Assembly (NCBI RefSeq): GCF_900609045.1
Contig: NZ_UXAV01000042.1
Span: forward strand, 1-64,000
DNA length: 64,000 bases
Direction: 5' to 3'
Source of the DNA: Filibacter tadaridae
GTDB lineage: Bacteria > Bacillota > Bacilli > Bacillales_A > Planococcaceae
Below are positions 7,387 through 16,619 of the stretch, in pieces. Below the pieces are notes generated by a model. The model searched no databases and was not told where the DNA came from. It saw only the letters and a program-made list of their open reading frames with translations. The position numbers were made by a program, and so were the translations under genes. Numbering within the stretch: position 1 is the first letter of the stretch; the number at the start of each line of letters is the position of its first letter.

Positions 7387-8934
7387 ATGGATATTTATGA
7401 TAAAATAAGCGAATTATATGACAAAAAGAGAACCATTGAACTAGGTGGTGGAGATGAGCGAATCGAGAAGCAACATGAAAAAGGGAAACTGACTGCAAGG
7501 GAACGAATCGATCTGCTTCTAGATCCCAATACGTTTGTTGAGTTGAATCCATTCGTTTCACATCGGACACGTGATTTCGGCATGGATAAGCAAGTAGGAC
7601 CCGGGGATGGCGTCGTAACGGGTTACGGCAAAATTCATGGAAGACCTATCTACCTATTTTCTCAAGACTTCACAGTTTTTGGAGGGGCACTTGGTGAAAT
7701 GCATGCCATGAAAATCGCGAATGTGATGGATTTGGCTGCGAAGAATGGAGCACCGTTTATTGGATTGAACGATTCGGGTGGTGCACGCATCCAAGAAGGT
7801 GTTGTGTCGCTTGACGGCTATGGTGAAATTTTTTACCGCAATGCTATCTATTCAGGTGTCATCCCACAAATCTCTGTTATTCTCGGACCTTGTGCTGGGG
7901 GGGCTGTTTATTCACCAGCTATTACTGATTTTGTATTCATGACGGATGAGACGAGTCAGATGTTCATCACGGGACCGAAAGTAATTGAAACGGTGACAGG
8001 CGAAAAAATTTCATCTGAAAATTTAGGTGGATCGAAAGTACATAATTCAATAAGTGGAAATGCACACTTCCGTGGGAAAGATGAAAAAACGGTTCTCGAA
8101 GATGTACGGAAACTGCTTGCCTATCTACCTCAGAACAATGAAGAAAAAGCACCTATCTTAGCATACGATGAAACGGATGATTATCGCGCGGATCTAGCAG
8201 ATGTCGTGCCATACGAAACAACACGGCCATATGACGTTCGCAAAGTTGTCGCACAAGTAGTCGATGCGGATTCATTCATGGAAGTACAGTCGGAATTCGC
8301 GCGCAACGCAGTTGTTGGATTAGCGCGTATGAAAGGTGAATCGGTCGGTCTGATTTGTAACCAACCGAAAGTGATGGCTGGTGGACTCGATATCGATTCT
8401 TCCGATAAAATCGCTCGCTTCATCCGTTTCTGTGATTCGTTCAATATTCCGCTTATCACCTTTGAAGATGTAACCGGCTTCTTCCCGGGCATTAAACAAG
8501 AACACGGCGGCATCATCCGTCATGGCGCTAAAATTTTATATGCCTATTCGGAAGCGACTGTGCCGAAAATGACGGTGATTCTTCGAAAAGCATTCGGCGG
8601 CGCATATGTAGCACTTAATTCAAAATCAATTGGTGCCGATATCGTCTATGCATGGCCAAATGCTGAAATCGCTGTTATGGGTGCACAAGGCGCGGCAAAT
8701 ATTATTTTTGCACGTGAAATTGCGAACAGTGAAAATCCCGAACAAACACGTGCAGATAAAATTGAAGAGTACCGTGAAAAATTCGCTAATCCATACGTTG
8801 CAGCCTCCCACGGAATGGTGGATGATGTCATCGATCCACGCGAAACACGCATCAAACTATTACAAGCACTTGATATGATGCGCAACAAACAGGAAACAAG
8901 ACCGAAAAAGAAACACGGCAATATCCCACTTTAA
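7387..8934 (+). CDS. yqjD: Acyl-CoA carboxylase carboxyltransferase subunit (YqjD; propionyl/methylmalonyl-CoA type)
   Basis: 515 residues, full length for a PccB/MmdA-type carboxyltransferase (two crotonase-like domains, roughly residues 20-260 and 270-515). It contains the biotin-dependent carboxyltransferase signatures GARIQEGV, GPCAGGAVYSPA and, in the second half, the IKQEHGGIIRHGAK and KAFGGAYVALNSK segments. It transfers carboxylate between biotin and propionyl-CoA or a related acyl-CoA. No biotin carboxylase or biotin carrier gene is adjacent, so partners must lie elsewhere. Together with the epimerase it points to propionate handling. The intergenic stretch after it has a weak GGCAC/GTGCC hairpin. 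Confidence 0.92.
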   Translation: MDIYDKISELYDKKRTIELGGGDERIEKQHEKGKLTARERIDLLLDPNTFVELNPFVSHRTRDFGMDKQVGPGDGVVTGYGKIHGRPIYLFSQDFTVFGGALGEMHAMKIANVMDLAAKNGAPFIGLNDSGGARIQEGVVSLDGYGEIFYRNAIYSGVIPQISVILGPCAGGAVYSPAITDFVFMTDETSQMFITGPKVIETVTGEKISSENLGGSKVHNSISGNAHFRGKDEKTVLEDVRKLLAYLPQNNEEKAPILAYDETDDYRADLADVVPYETTRPYDVRKVVAQVVDADSFMEVQSEFARNAVVGLARMKGESVGLICNQPKVMAGGLDIDSSDKIARFIRFCDSFNIPLITFEDVTGFFPGIKQEHGGIIRHGAKILYAYSEATVPKMTVILRKAFGGAYVALNSKSIGADIVYAWPNAEIAVMGAQGAANIIFAREIANSENPEQTRADKIEEYREKFANPYVAASHGMVDDVIDPRETRIKLLQALDMMRNKQETRPKKKHGNIPL

Positions 8935-9046
8935 GGGTTGAATACATGAATAGCTATGCAAACTAATCGAAGGCACCTGGGGGATAGACATCCCTTAGTG
9001 CCACAACGGATTCAATGGACTACATATATAAAAGGAGCTGGGTTTA

Positions 9047-10168
9047 ATGAATAAACAAAGACTACTCGATGAGTTTTTAGAACTCGTACAAATTGATTCG
9101 GAAACAAAGAACGAACGTAATATTGCAGATATTTTAACAAAAAAGATGGAAGCACTCGGCTTTGAAGTTGTAGAAGACGACTCGGCACCACGGAGCGGGC
9201 ACGGAGCGGGGAATTTAATTGCTACAATGCAAGGGACAGCCAATGGTATCGACCCAATCTATTTCACTTGTCACATGGACACAGTTGTTCCAGCGCAAGC
9301 CATTAAACCGGAACTTCGGGAAGATGGTTACATTTATTCAGACGGAACGACCATTCTTGGTGCGGACGATAAAGCCGGAATTGCAGCCCTTTTTGAAATG
9401 GCACGGTCTTTAAAAGAAAGCGGTCAACCGCATGGCGATATCCAGTTCATCATCACGGCTGGCGAAGAAAGTGGTCTTGCGGGTGCAAAAGAAATGGACA
9501 CGACATGTATCAAAGCAAAATATGGCTATGCAGTCGATAGCGACGGCAAGGTTGGCGGCATTGTAACTGCTGCACCTTACCAGGCAAAATTGTGTACGAC
9601 AATCCATGGTAAAACAGCGCATGCGGGCGTTGCGCCTGAAAAAGGTGTTTCAGCTATCAATATTGCTGCTAAATCCATTGCTGCCATGTCACTTGGACGA
9701 ATCGACACGAATACAACAGCGAATATCGGACGTTTTGAAGGTGGGCAAGCGACAAATATCGTTTGTGATGAAGTGCGTATTTTGGCAGAAGCCCGTTCAA
9801 TCGATCCTAAGAAACTAAATGAGCAAACACAACATATGGTGAGAACATTTGAAGAAACAGCAAATGCGATGGGCGGACAAGCTGAAACGGATGTAGAAAT
9901 CATGTATCCAGGATTTAGTTTTGGCGAAGAAGCACAAGTGGTTCAAACCGCGATGGAAGCAATCCGCAATATTGGGCGTGCACCGGAGCTATTGACAAGT
10001 GGTGGCGGTAGTGACGGCAACATCTTCAACGGAGCTGGGATTCCAACAGTGACATTATCTGTCGGTTATGAAGAAATTCATACGAAAAGTGAACGGATGC
10101 CAGTCGAAGAATTGAATAAGCTGACAGAACTATTACTTGAAATCGTTCGTGTAACAGCGACCGAGTAA
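9047..10168 (+). CDS. yqjE: PepT-like M20/M42-type metallopeptidase (YqjE family)
   Basis: 373 residues. Zinc-dependent aminopeptidase-like hydrolase resembling tripeptidase T. The metal-site motifs are present in order: HMDTV (residues about 76-80), GADDKAGIA (about 105-113) and AGEESGLAGA with the catalytic glutamate (about 140). A lid or dimerisation domain occupies about 175-290, and the last ligand histidine lies in the C-terminal ...EEIHTKSE segment. SD AAAAGGAG precedes ATG 9047. It occupies the yqjE position in the conserved gene order. The true peptide substrate cannot be read from sequence. Confidence 0.88.
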   Translation: MNKQRLLDEFLELVQIDSETKNERNIADILTKKMEALGFEVVEDDSAPRSGHGAGNLIATMQGTANGIDPIYFTCHMDTVVPAQAIKPELREDGYIYSDGTTILGADDKAGIAALFEMARSLKESGQPHGDIQFIITAGEESGLAGAKEMDTTCIKAKYGYAVDSDGKVGGIVTAAPYQAKLCTTIHGKTAHAGVAPEKGVSAINIAAKSIAAMSLGRIDTNTTANIGRFEGGQATNIVCDEVRILAEARSIDPKKLNEQTQHMVRTFEETANAMGGQAETDVEIMYPGFSFGEEAQVVQTAMEAIRNIGRAPELLTSGGGSDGNIFNGAGIPTVTLSVGYEEIHTKSERMPVEELNKLTELLLEIVRVTATE

Positions 10169-10182
10169 ATGGGGGTAAACAA

Positions 10183-10659
10183 GTGAATGACTTAAAAGTA
10201 GTTGTTGTTCAGTGCGGCAACGAAGAATATGCCATTCCAGTAGAAGCGGTCGTTTCAATCGAGCTCTTGGAACATGTGAACCCAATTCCGCATCTTCCAG
10301 CGTATATGCTTGGTCTTATGAGGATTCGTGGTGAACTCGTTCCGATTCTTGATTTTGAACAAATTTTATATGGAAACAGTGCAAGAAATCATGCAGAAGC
10401 ACGCGTTGTCGTTGTGCAAACTGAGAATCTTTATATTGGATTGCTCGTTCTCGATGCGAAAGAAATTCTTGATATCCCGGAGAGCTTGATGACTTCATCT
10501 GGTCTAATGGCCTATTCGAAAACGAAATACTTCACAACGGTCGCGAATCTGGAAAACCGAATGATTACTGTAATTGACCCTGAAATTTTATCACGAACGC
10601 TTGCGGGAATGAATGAAATTGAAGAATACGTTGAAGCACAGTTAACACAAAACCCTTGA
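10183..10659 (+). CDS. CheW-like chemotaxis coupling protein
   Basis: 158 residues covering a single CheW domain: two five-stranded beta barrels, with the conserved MRGxLVPILDF-type segment at about residues 46-58 (MRIRGELVPILDFEQ). CheW proteins couple methyl-accepting receptors to the kinase CheA. It starts with GTG 10183 behind ATGGGGG and is only 14 bases after the peptidase gene, so it is probably cotranscribed with it. It is remote from any receptor or cheA here and has no counterpart at this spot in B. subtilis, so it may be a secondary CheW paralogue or CheV-like fragment. Confidence 0.85.
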   Translation: MNDLKVVVVQCGNEEYAIPVEAVVSIELLEHVNPIPHLPAYMLGLMRIRGELVPILDFEQILYGNSARNHAEARVVVVQTENLYIGLLVLDAKEILDIPESLMTSSGLMAYSKTKYFTTVANLENRMITVIDPEILSRTLAGMNEIEEYVEAQLTQNP

Positions 10660-10663
10660 AACC

Positions 10664-10694
10664 GGACCGGGCAGTTTAAACTGCTCGGTCTTTG
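10664..10694 (+). terminator. Terminator after the CheW-like gene
   Basis: The stem ACCGGGCAGTT/AACTGCTCGGT (10666-10689) has one G-T pair and a short T-tract. Confidence 0.65.
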
Positions 10695-10710
10695 CATTAT
10701 AATAAAGAAA

Positions 10711-11112
10711 AGCGAATGCGGCCGTGTAGGGGCGACGGGCATAAGAGGGTGCGGTAAAGCGGCGACCTTTGCCGCAAAACCGTACCACCTTATGACCCGA
10801 GCCCCTGGCCGCATGAGCTAGCCAGAAAGAAAAGCGAATGCGGCCGTGTAGGGGCGACAGGCATAAGAGGGTGCGGTAAAGCGGCGACCTTTGCCGCAAA
10901 ACCGTGCCAGCTTATGACCCGAGCCCCTGGCCGCATGAGCTAGCCAGAAAGAAAAGCGAATGCGGCCGTATAGGGGCGACGGGCATAAGAGGGTGCGGTA
11001 AAGCGGCGACCTTTGCCGCAAAACCGTGCCAGCTTATGACCCGAGCCCCTGGCCGCATGAGCTAGCCATGAAGAAAAGCGAATGCGGCCGTGCAGGGGCG
11101 ACGGGCATAAGA
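10711..11112 (+). repeat. 122-bp palindromic element in tandem, three full copies and a partial fourth
   Basis: Copies begin at 10711, 10833, 10955 and 11077 with an exact 122-base period. Each full unit can fold into one long stem: ATGCGGCC/GGCCGCAT, AGGGGC/GCCCCT, GGCATAAG/CTTATGACC, GTGCGGT/ACCGTACC and GCGGC/GCCGC nested from the outside in. The fourth copy breaks off after GGGCATAAG and runs straight into the SD of dinB, so the array forms the whole untranslated leader of that gene. Short open frames on both strands of the array repeat with the unit and are not genes. Confidence 0.95.
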
Positions 11113-11127
11113 AGGAGGGCATGTGCG

Positions 11128-12312
11128 ATGGGAACAGCAGCTGAAACGCGGGCGAAGGTCATTCTTCACCTCGATATGAATAGCTTTTTCGCCTCTGTTG
11201 AACAAGCACATGATCCTTCGTTAAAAGGGATTCCAATGGCTGTCGCAGGCAACCCGAAAGAGCGAAGGGGCATTCTAGTCACCTGTTCTTATGAGGCGAG
11301 AGCGCTCGGAATATACACAACGATGACAGTAGGTGAAGCGAGACGGATTTGTCCCGATCTTGTTATTGTACCACCGGACTTCGAAAAGTATCGAATAGCC
11401 TCGACAGCTGTCTTTACGATTTTACGTTCTTATACCGAGCTAGTTGAACCAGTGTCAATAGATGAAGCCTATATTGATATTACTGCAATCGGAGGATTAA
11501 CGGATGCAGTCAATATCGCAAGTGGAATGCAACAACGCATTTTAAAAGAACTGGATTTGCCCTGTTCAATCGGTATTGCACCTAACAAGTTCCTTGCAAA
11601 AACTGCATCCGATATGAAAAAACCGATGGGAATCACCATTTTGAGGAAGCGTCAGGTTGAAGCACTTCTATGGCCTTTGCCTGTCATCGAGATGCATGGA
11701 ATCGGTAAAAGCACTGAGAAAAAGTTGCATACACTCGGTATCTATACAATGGGTGACTTGGCGAACGCCGATAAAGTGAAGATTAAAGCGACCCTTGGAA
11801 AAAATGGGCTTCGTCTACAGAAGCGGGCAAATGGCGTTGATCATCGCCCGGTTGACCCAGAGGCAGCAGAAGAACGAAAAAGTATTGGTAGCTCCACGAC
11901 GCTTCCAGTCGATGAAACTGATTTGGATGCTTGCTTGGAAGTTTTCAAATGGCTCTCCATCAAAGTGGCGGATCGGCTTGATAAAAACCAACTTGCAGGA
12001 ACTGTCGTCATGATTCAAATTCGTACAGCAGACTGGCGCAATCAGACACGAAGTCGTTCATTACTCAACCCCATTTATAAAGTCCAAGACATTTATAAGG
12101 AAGCCGTAGATCTATTCCAGAAACATTGGGATCATGAACCTGTACGTCTACTGGGAGTCACCGTAACAAATGTCGTACCGATGAATGAATTACATGAACA
12201 ATTATCGATTTATAATTTCGAAAAACATGCCAAAGAAGATAAAATAGACGGATTGCTCACACAACTGGGGCAGAAGTTCGGTGAAGGCTCCATTAAAAGG
12301 GGTAACAAGTAG
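11128..12312 (+). CDS. dinB: DNA polymerase IV (Y-family translesion polymerase, PolYB/YqjH type)
   Basis: 394 residues. Error-prone translesion polymerase. It has the palm aspartate D16 in HLDMNSFFASVE, the catalytic SIDEAYID (D112-E113), a helix-hairpin-helix thumb segment at about 180-230 (MHGIGKSTEKKL) and a C-terminal little-finger domain. The sliding-clamp motif is probably near the end (EQLSIYNF). SD AAGGAGGG precedes ATG 11128; the frame is open further upstream only because it reads into the tandem array. Position between yqjE and rnz equals B. subtilis yqjH. No LexA-like site is visible within the array. Confidence 0.93.
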   Translation: MGTAAETRAKVILHLDMNSFFASVEQAHDPSLKGIPMAVAGNPKERRGILVTCSYEARALGIYTTMTVGEARRICPDLVIVPPDFEKYRIASTAVFTILRSYTELVEPVSIDEAYIDITAIGGLTDAVNIASGMQQRILKELDLPCSIGIAPNKFLAKTASDMKKPMGITILRKRQVEALLWPLPVIEMHGIGKSTEKKLHTLGIYTMGDLANADKVKIKATLGKNGLRLQKRANGVDHRPVDPEAAEERKSIGSSTTLPVDETDLDACLEVFKWLSIKVADRLDKNQLAGTVVMIQIRTADWRNQTRSRSLLNPIYKVQDIYKEAVDLFQKHWDHEPVRLLGVTVTNVVPMNELHEQLSIYNFEKHAKEDKIDGLLTQLGQKFGEGSIKRGNK

Positions 12313-12328
12313 AAGGGAGGAAGACAGT

Positions 12329-13285
12329 ATGGAACTCCAATTTTTAGGCACAGGCGCCGGTATGCCATCCAAAATGCGTAACACGTCCGCTGTTATTTTA
12401 AATTTATCAGCAGAAGGAGAAGGGTACTGGTTATTCGATTGCGGAGAAGCAACGCAACATCAACTTTTACATACACCATTAAAACCTCGGAAAATCGCTA
12501 AAATCTTCATTACCCATCTGCACGGTGACCATATTTTCGGTTTGCCTGGCTTACTAGGATCCCGGTCGTTCCTTGGTGGCAATGAGCGACTCGAAATATA
12601 TGGGCCTAGCGGATTAAAGGAATGGCTAGAAACTACTTTGCGTATTACAACAACACATTTGAATTACGAACTCCTTATCCAAGAAGTTGGAGAAGGTATC
12701 ATAGTTGAAGATGATAAATTTAAAGTGATTGCGAAAAATCTGCAACATGGAATTCCTTGCCTTGGCTATCGGATTGAACAAAAGCCACTACCAGGTAAGT
12801 TATTAATTGACAAGGTAAATGAAGCGGGTGTTCCGAAAGGGCCTCTTTTGAAAGAGTTAAAAGACGGATCAGATGTAACCTTGCCGGATGGGCGTCTCAT
12901 CTTTAGCAAAGACGTCACCGGCGAGCCGCAGGAAGGGTTTACGGTCACCATTCTCGGTGATACAAGTTATTGTAACGCAGCTGTTGAATTAGCTTTGGAT
13001 GCTGACCTTCTTGTCCATGAAGCGACGTTTGACATGGACACGGATAATTTGGCAAAGGAATATGGTCATTCGACAATTGGAGATGCTGCACGAACAGCCA
13101 GTGAAGCAGGTGCGAAGAAACTAATCGCAAATCATATAAGTGCTCGGTTCATGCCGAGTGATGTGGCAAAATTGAAAGAACAAGGCGAAGCGATTTTCCC
13201 TACGCTTCATATTGCAGAGGACTTTTCCCGCTTTGTGTGGATAGATGGGCAGGTTAAGAACCTTAACGCCGAGAAACCCTCTTGA
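12329..13285 (+). CDS. rnz: Ribonuclease Z (tRNA 3' endonuclease)
   Basis: 318 residues. Metallo-beta-lactamase-fold endonuclease that trims the 3' trailer of tRNA precursors lacking an encoded CCA. The zinc motif H63-L-H65-G-D67-H68 is intact, the N-terminal MELQFLGTGAGMPS is characteristic, and the later ligand segments (GDTSYC near 210 and ANHISARF near 270) are present. The exosite arm lies at about 150-180. SD AGGGAGG precedes ATG 12329. It follows dinB by 16 bases and is probably cotranscribed, matching B. subtilis yqjH-yqjK. It ends at a terminator shared with namA. Confidence 0.94.
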   Translation: MELQFLGTGAGMPSKMRNTSAVILNLSAEGEGYWLFDCGEATQHQLLHTPLKPRKIAKIFITHLHGDHIFGLPGLLGSRSFLGGNERLEIYGPSGLKEWLETTLRITTTHLNYELLIQEVGEGIIVEDDKFKVIAKNLQHGIPCLGYRIEQKPLPGKLLIDKVNEAGVPKGPLLKELKDGSDVTLPDGRLIFSKDVTGEPQEGFTVTILGDTSYCNAAVELALDADLLVHEATFDMDTDNLAKEYGHSTIGDAARTASEAGAKKLIANHISARFMPSDVAKLKEQGEAIFPTLHIAEDFSRFVWIDGQVKNLNAEKPS

Positions 13286-13301
13286 GTCGGTGATAAAAGG
13301 C

Positions 13302-13340
13302 AAAAATCCACGTTGAACAAACTGTTCGCGTGGATTTTTT
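13302..13340. terminator. Bidirectional terminator between rnz and namA
   Basis: The stem AAAATCCACG (13303-13312) / CGTGGATTTT (13329-13338) has T-runs on both strands between convergent genes. Confidence 0.88.
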
Positions 13341-13354
13341 GCTATCTATGCGTA

Positions 13355-14374
13355 TTAGAATGTCCAACCACGATTGTATTGTTTCGCCATTGGTATTTCG
13401 ACTCGAAGTTCTTTCGCTGCGGTATAGGCCCAGTACGGATTTCGCAAAAGTTCACGCGCAAGAAACACCATATCTGCACGGCCGTTTTTTAAAACTTCCT
13501 CAGCCTGGATACCTGTTGTAATCAAGCCAACCGCACCTGTTGCAATGTCCGCGCTCCTTTTGATGGTTTCTGAAAAGGGAACTTGATAACCCGGAAATGC
13601 ATCGATTGAAGCAGGGACATTCGCACCCGAACTGACATCGATCAAATCGACTCCTTGTTCTTTCATCCACTTCGCCATTTCAACATAAGCAGCTGGCGTC
13701 ATACCGCCTTCCGTGTAATCATGTGCAGAAATACGGACGAATAAAGGTCCATTCCACACTTCTTTTACTTCATCGATAATTTCCCGCAAGAAACGATATC
13801 GATTTTCCGCGGAACCCCCATAGGCATCCGTACGCTTATTTGTTAACGGGGACAAAAACTCATTGATCAAATAGCCGTGGGCACCGTGCAATTCGATAAC
13901 ATCAAAGCCGGCTTTTAGTGCACGGACAGCGCCGTTTTTAAAGGCCTGGATCGTCTCTTTGATTTCAACTTCCGACATTTCGATTGGTGTTTTATATTTC
14001 TCATTAAAAACAATAGCGGATGGTGCGAATATATCTCCGTCTATCGTCGCTTTACGTCCAGCATGTGCTAGTTGAATACCGGTTTTTGCACCGTGTTGTT
14101 TCATCAGGTTAACGATTTCCGTAAGTCCGTCGATATGATCATCGCTCCAAATACCAAGATCTTGCGCGGAAATACGGCCTTCCGGCAATACGGCCGTCGC
14201 TTCAACGATGAGTAAACCGACCTGTCCGACGGCGCGTGTCGCGTAATGAGTCTTATGCCAATCCTCCACTTTGCCATCCTTGTTATGACTGGAATACATA
14301 CACATCGGTGACATGACGATCCGATTTTTGAATTCGACACCGCGTATCGTATAAGGTTCAAATAATTTAGCCAA
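13355..14374 (-). CDS. namA: NADPH dehydrogenase NamA (old yellow enzyme, YqjM)
   Basis: 339 residues, the family length. FMN-dependent TIM-barrel oxidoreductase that reduces electron-poor C=C bonds and nitro compounds. Conserved features are [13 protein letters not shown] with the redox-tuning cysteine of the thermophilic-like OYE class, [26 protein letters not shown] and the FMN-phosphate segment [16 protein letters not shown] 14374 (MAKLFEPY...) has SD AAGGGGG at proper spacing; TTG 14383 is too close to it. It is 51 bases downstream of proC and so is probably in the same T-box-controlled operon. Confidence 0.94.
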   Translation of the reverse strand: MAKLFEPYTIRGVEFKNRIVMSPMCMYSSHNKDGKVEDWHKTHYATRAVGQVGLLIVEATAVLPEGRISAQDLGIWSDDHIDGLTEIVNLMKQHGAKTGIQLAHAGRKATIDGDIFAPSAIVFNEKYKTPIEMSEVEIKETIQAFKNGAVRALKAGFDVIELHGAHGYLINEFLSPLTNKRTDAYGGSAENRYRFLREIIDEVKEVWNGPLFVRISAHDYTEGGMTPAAYVEMAKWMKEQGVDLIDVSSGANVPASIDAFPGYQVPFSETIKRSADIATGAVGLITTGIQAEEVLKNGRADMVFLARELLRNPYWAYTAAKELRVEIPMAKQYNRGWTF

Positions 14375-14425
14375 GTTTTCCAACCCCCTTGTACATTTCT
14401 ACCTCAGTATAGCAATGAGGAACGA

Positions 14426-15235
14426 TTAAGACAGTCTGCCAAGCTCACGTGAACGTGCCTCTGCCATTTCGATGCACTGTTTAATGGCTTCTTTAAACCG
14501 TCCTTTTTCCAATGCCTGGAGTCCCGCTTCGGTTGTGCCACCTGGACTGGTCACATTATTTCTTAGTTCCGCAGGTTCCAATCCCGTTTGCTTTAACATC
14601 GCTGCTGCGCCTTCAATTGTTTGGATAATGAGTTCACGTGCCACGCCTTTGGACAACCCTTTGTCCATTGCTGCCTCTTCCAGCGCCTCCGCCATGTAAT
14701 AGACATATGCAGGACCGCTACCGGAAAGGGCCGTTACAGCATGTAATTCATCCTCCTCGACTTCCTTCACAATACCGATGGATGCCAATAGGTCCAGGAT
14801 AAGTGTTTTCATATCAACACTAACCGCTTCATTCCAGGCGACGCCACTCGCCGATTTTCCGATGGTAGCAGATGTATTTGGCATCGAACGGGCAATCGGC
14901 CTTGCACCGAGACCGTTTTCGATTGTCTGGATTGAAATCCCCGCGATGACTGACAAGACGGCCGTTGTATCAGCCATGTAACAAGATATATCAGCCATTG
15001 CATGGTGGATGTCTTTTGGCTTCGTCGCAAGAATCACAAGATCCGCTCTTTTCAACGCTTCCTTTTCATTACAGACAATCGATACACCATACTTATTTTT
15101 CATAAAGGCCAAACGTTCATCGTCCGATTTATTCATCACAAAAATCTGCTGGGGATTCACAGCACCTTGCTCCAAAACTCCAGCAATAACCGCTTCGGCC
15201 ATTGAACCCGCTCCAACAAATACGATTGTTTTCAT
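14426..15235 (-). CDS. proC: Pyrroline-5-carboxylate reductase (ProI/ProC)
   Basis: About 270 residues. Last step of proline synthesis: reduces 1-pyrroline-5-carboxylate with NAD(P)H. The Rossmann motif VGAGSMAEAVIAG is at the N-terminus. The C-terminal dimerisation domain carries ALSGSGPAYVYYMAEAL and VTSPGGTTEAGL, the substrate loop. ATG 15235 is spaced 9 bases from AAAGGAT; ATG 15241 and 15253 are in frame upstream but overlap the SD. The gene is preceded by a T-box leader, so transcription should rise when tRNA-Pro is uncharged. Equivalent to B. subtilis yqjO/proI. Confidence 0.94.
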   Translation of the reverse strand: MKTIVFVGAGSMAEAVIAGVLEQGAVNPQQIFVMNKSDDERLAFMKNKYGVSIVCNEKEALKRADLVILATKPKDIHHAMADISCYMADTTAVLSVIAGISIQTIENGLGARPIARSMPNTSATIGKSASGVAWNEAVSVDMKTLILDLLASIGIVKEVEEDELHAVTALSGSGPAYVYYMAEALEEAAMDKGLSKGVARELIIQTIEGAAAMLKQTGLEPAELRNNVTSPGGTTEAGLQALEKGRFKEAIKQCIEMAEARSRELGRLS

Positions 15236-15287
15236 ATCCATCCATCCTTTCATCGCAGAAATAGCGATAGCATCTTTGGTTTAAAAA

Positions 15288-15545
15288 TAAAAAAAACATG
15301 CGCTTCCGTCCCTCTAATAAGGACGAAAACGCATGTCTCCGCGGTACCACCTAAATTTGCCGGCTCTTAAACCAACACATCTCAAATTCTTTCTTAACGC
15401 GAAAGGCACGAGCCGTGTTTCCATGGCTGCTCAGAAGCAGGTTCGAAGCGGGAGAGGGATATGTGGTTCTCAGCCAGTGACCACATTCTCTTTTTTCCAT
15501 CACCGCAACTACTCGTCTTCGTCAACGCTTGTACGTACATGAATT
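15288..15545 (-). promoter_or_regulatory. T-box riboswitch (probably tRNA-Pro) upstream of proC
   Basis: Read on the minus strand, the T-box sequence AGGTGGTACCGCG is at 15354-15342 and forms the antiterminator. It is followed by a terminator whose stem ACATGCG...CGCATGT ends in a T-run next to 15290. Upstream, Stem I holds an AGTAG segment (near 15512) opposite GAACCTGC (near 15443); this resembles the specifier-loop S-turn and would expose CCT, a proline codon, as specifier. That fits the downstream gene. The exact Stem I fold was judged by eye. Confidence 0.9.
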
Positions 15546-15674
15546 ACAGTGATTATATACATGCTGTCGGAAAAAAGTCAACTTTCTTTCAACTGAAAGA
15601 AAAGATGACGTTTTCGCTAAATACGAGTACAATAGACTGAATAACCATTCAGTTCATCGGAGGAGATCATACAT

Positions 15675-16619
15675 ATGATACACAAAATTATAGTACCTAC
15701 ACCTTTCGCAGTCGGAGACGTCAATACCTTTCTTATCAAAGGCGACACATTATCACTTGTCGATGCAGGACCGAAAACTCCACAAGCATATGAAGCTCTC
15801 AAATACGGTATTCAAGCAGCTGGTTATTCCATGAATGATATTGAACAAGTTATTTTGACACATCATCATCCAGATCACTTGGGATGGTTCGATGCATTCG
15901 ATAATGCAAGAACACTAGGGCATATTTACAATGAGTTTTGGATGACGCGTGATCAGTCATTTTTCCAATTCCATGATACCTTTTACCATGATCGGTTAGT
16001 TGAAGAAGGTGTACCTGAAGAATACCTCAACTGGGTGGGGAAAATGAAACGGTCAGCAGAACTAATGGGAGAAGGCCCGCTTGATATAAAACTTACAGAA
16101 GGTGATGCGTTACCCGGTCATCCTGGTTGGTCTGTACTGGAAACCCTTGGCCATGGGCAAAGCCACATTTCTTTATGGAATGAAGATACCCGAACGATGA
16201 TTGGTGGGGATCTTGTGCTTGGTAAAGTAGCCTCGAATCCACTTATTGAACCACCGCTTGACCCGGAACAAGGTCGACCACGTTCTTTACTGCAATACAA
16301 TGAATCATTGAAACGACTTCTTACATTACCGATTGACGTCATTTATACAGGGCATGGTGATGAAGTGTACAATGCGCATGAACTTATTGAAAAACGGCTC
16401 GCAAAACAACATGACCGTGCAATGAAAGTGCATGCAATGTTGGAACAGGGACCGCGGACGATTTTCGAATTAACGCGTGAACTATTCCCGGCTGTATATG
16501 AAAAAGAATTAGGACTTACTTTGTCGATGACAATCGGGCAGACGGATTATCTTATCGATGAAGGGTTAGCGCTTGAAACACAGGATGCGGGCGGCGTTCT
16601 TTATTATGAAAAAGCATAA
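15675..16619 (+). CDS. yqjP: Metallo-beta-lactamase-fold hydrolase (YqjP family)
   Basis: 314 residues. The MBL domain spans about residues 5-215, with the zinc motif THHHPDHLGW (about 62-71), a GHGQSHISLW segment with the next histidine (about 158) and GHGDE near 225. A C-terminal winged-helix-like domain (230-314) is typical of the YqjP/LACTB2-like branch. Its substrate is unknown. SD GGAGGAG precedes ATG 15675. The 3' end overlaps the next gene by 14 bases, indicating translational coupling with yqjQ as in B. subtilis. Confidence 0.88.
   Translation: MIHKIIVPTPFAVGDVNTFLIKGDTLSLVDAGPKTPQAYEALKYGIQAAGYSMNDIEQVILTHHHPDHLGWFDAFDNARTLGHIYNEFWMTRDQSFFQFHDTFYHDRLVEEGVPEEYLNWVGKMKRSAELMGEGPLDIKLTEGDALPGHPGWSVLETLGHGQSHISLWNEDTRTMIGGDLVLGKVASNPLIEPPLDPEQGRPRSLLQYNESLKRLLTLPIDVIYTGHGDEVYNAHELIEKRLAKQHDRAMKVHAMLEQGPRTIFELTRELFPAVYEKELGLTLSMTIGQTDYLIDEGLALETQDAGGVLYYEKA

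Noticed and set aside
10642-11122. Several minus-strand frames of 60-100 codons
   Set aside because: They recur with the 122-base repeat unit and have no start signals.
13312-13330. GAACAAACTGTTC as a LexA box
   Set aside because: The spacer is five bases instead of four, and it is the loop of a terminator.
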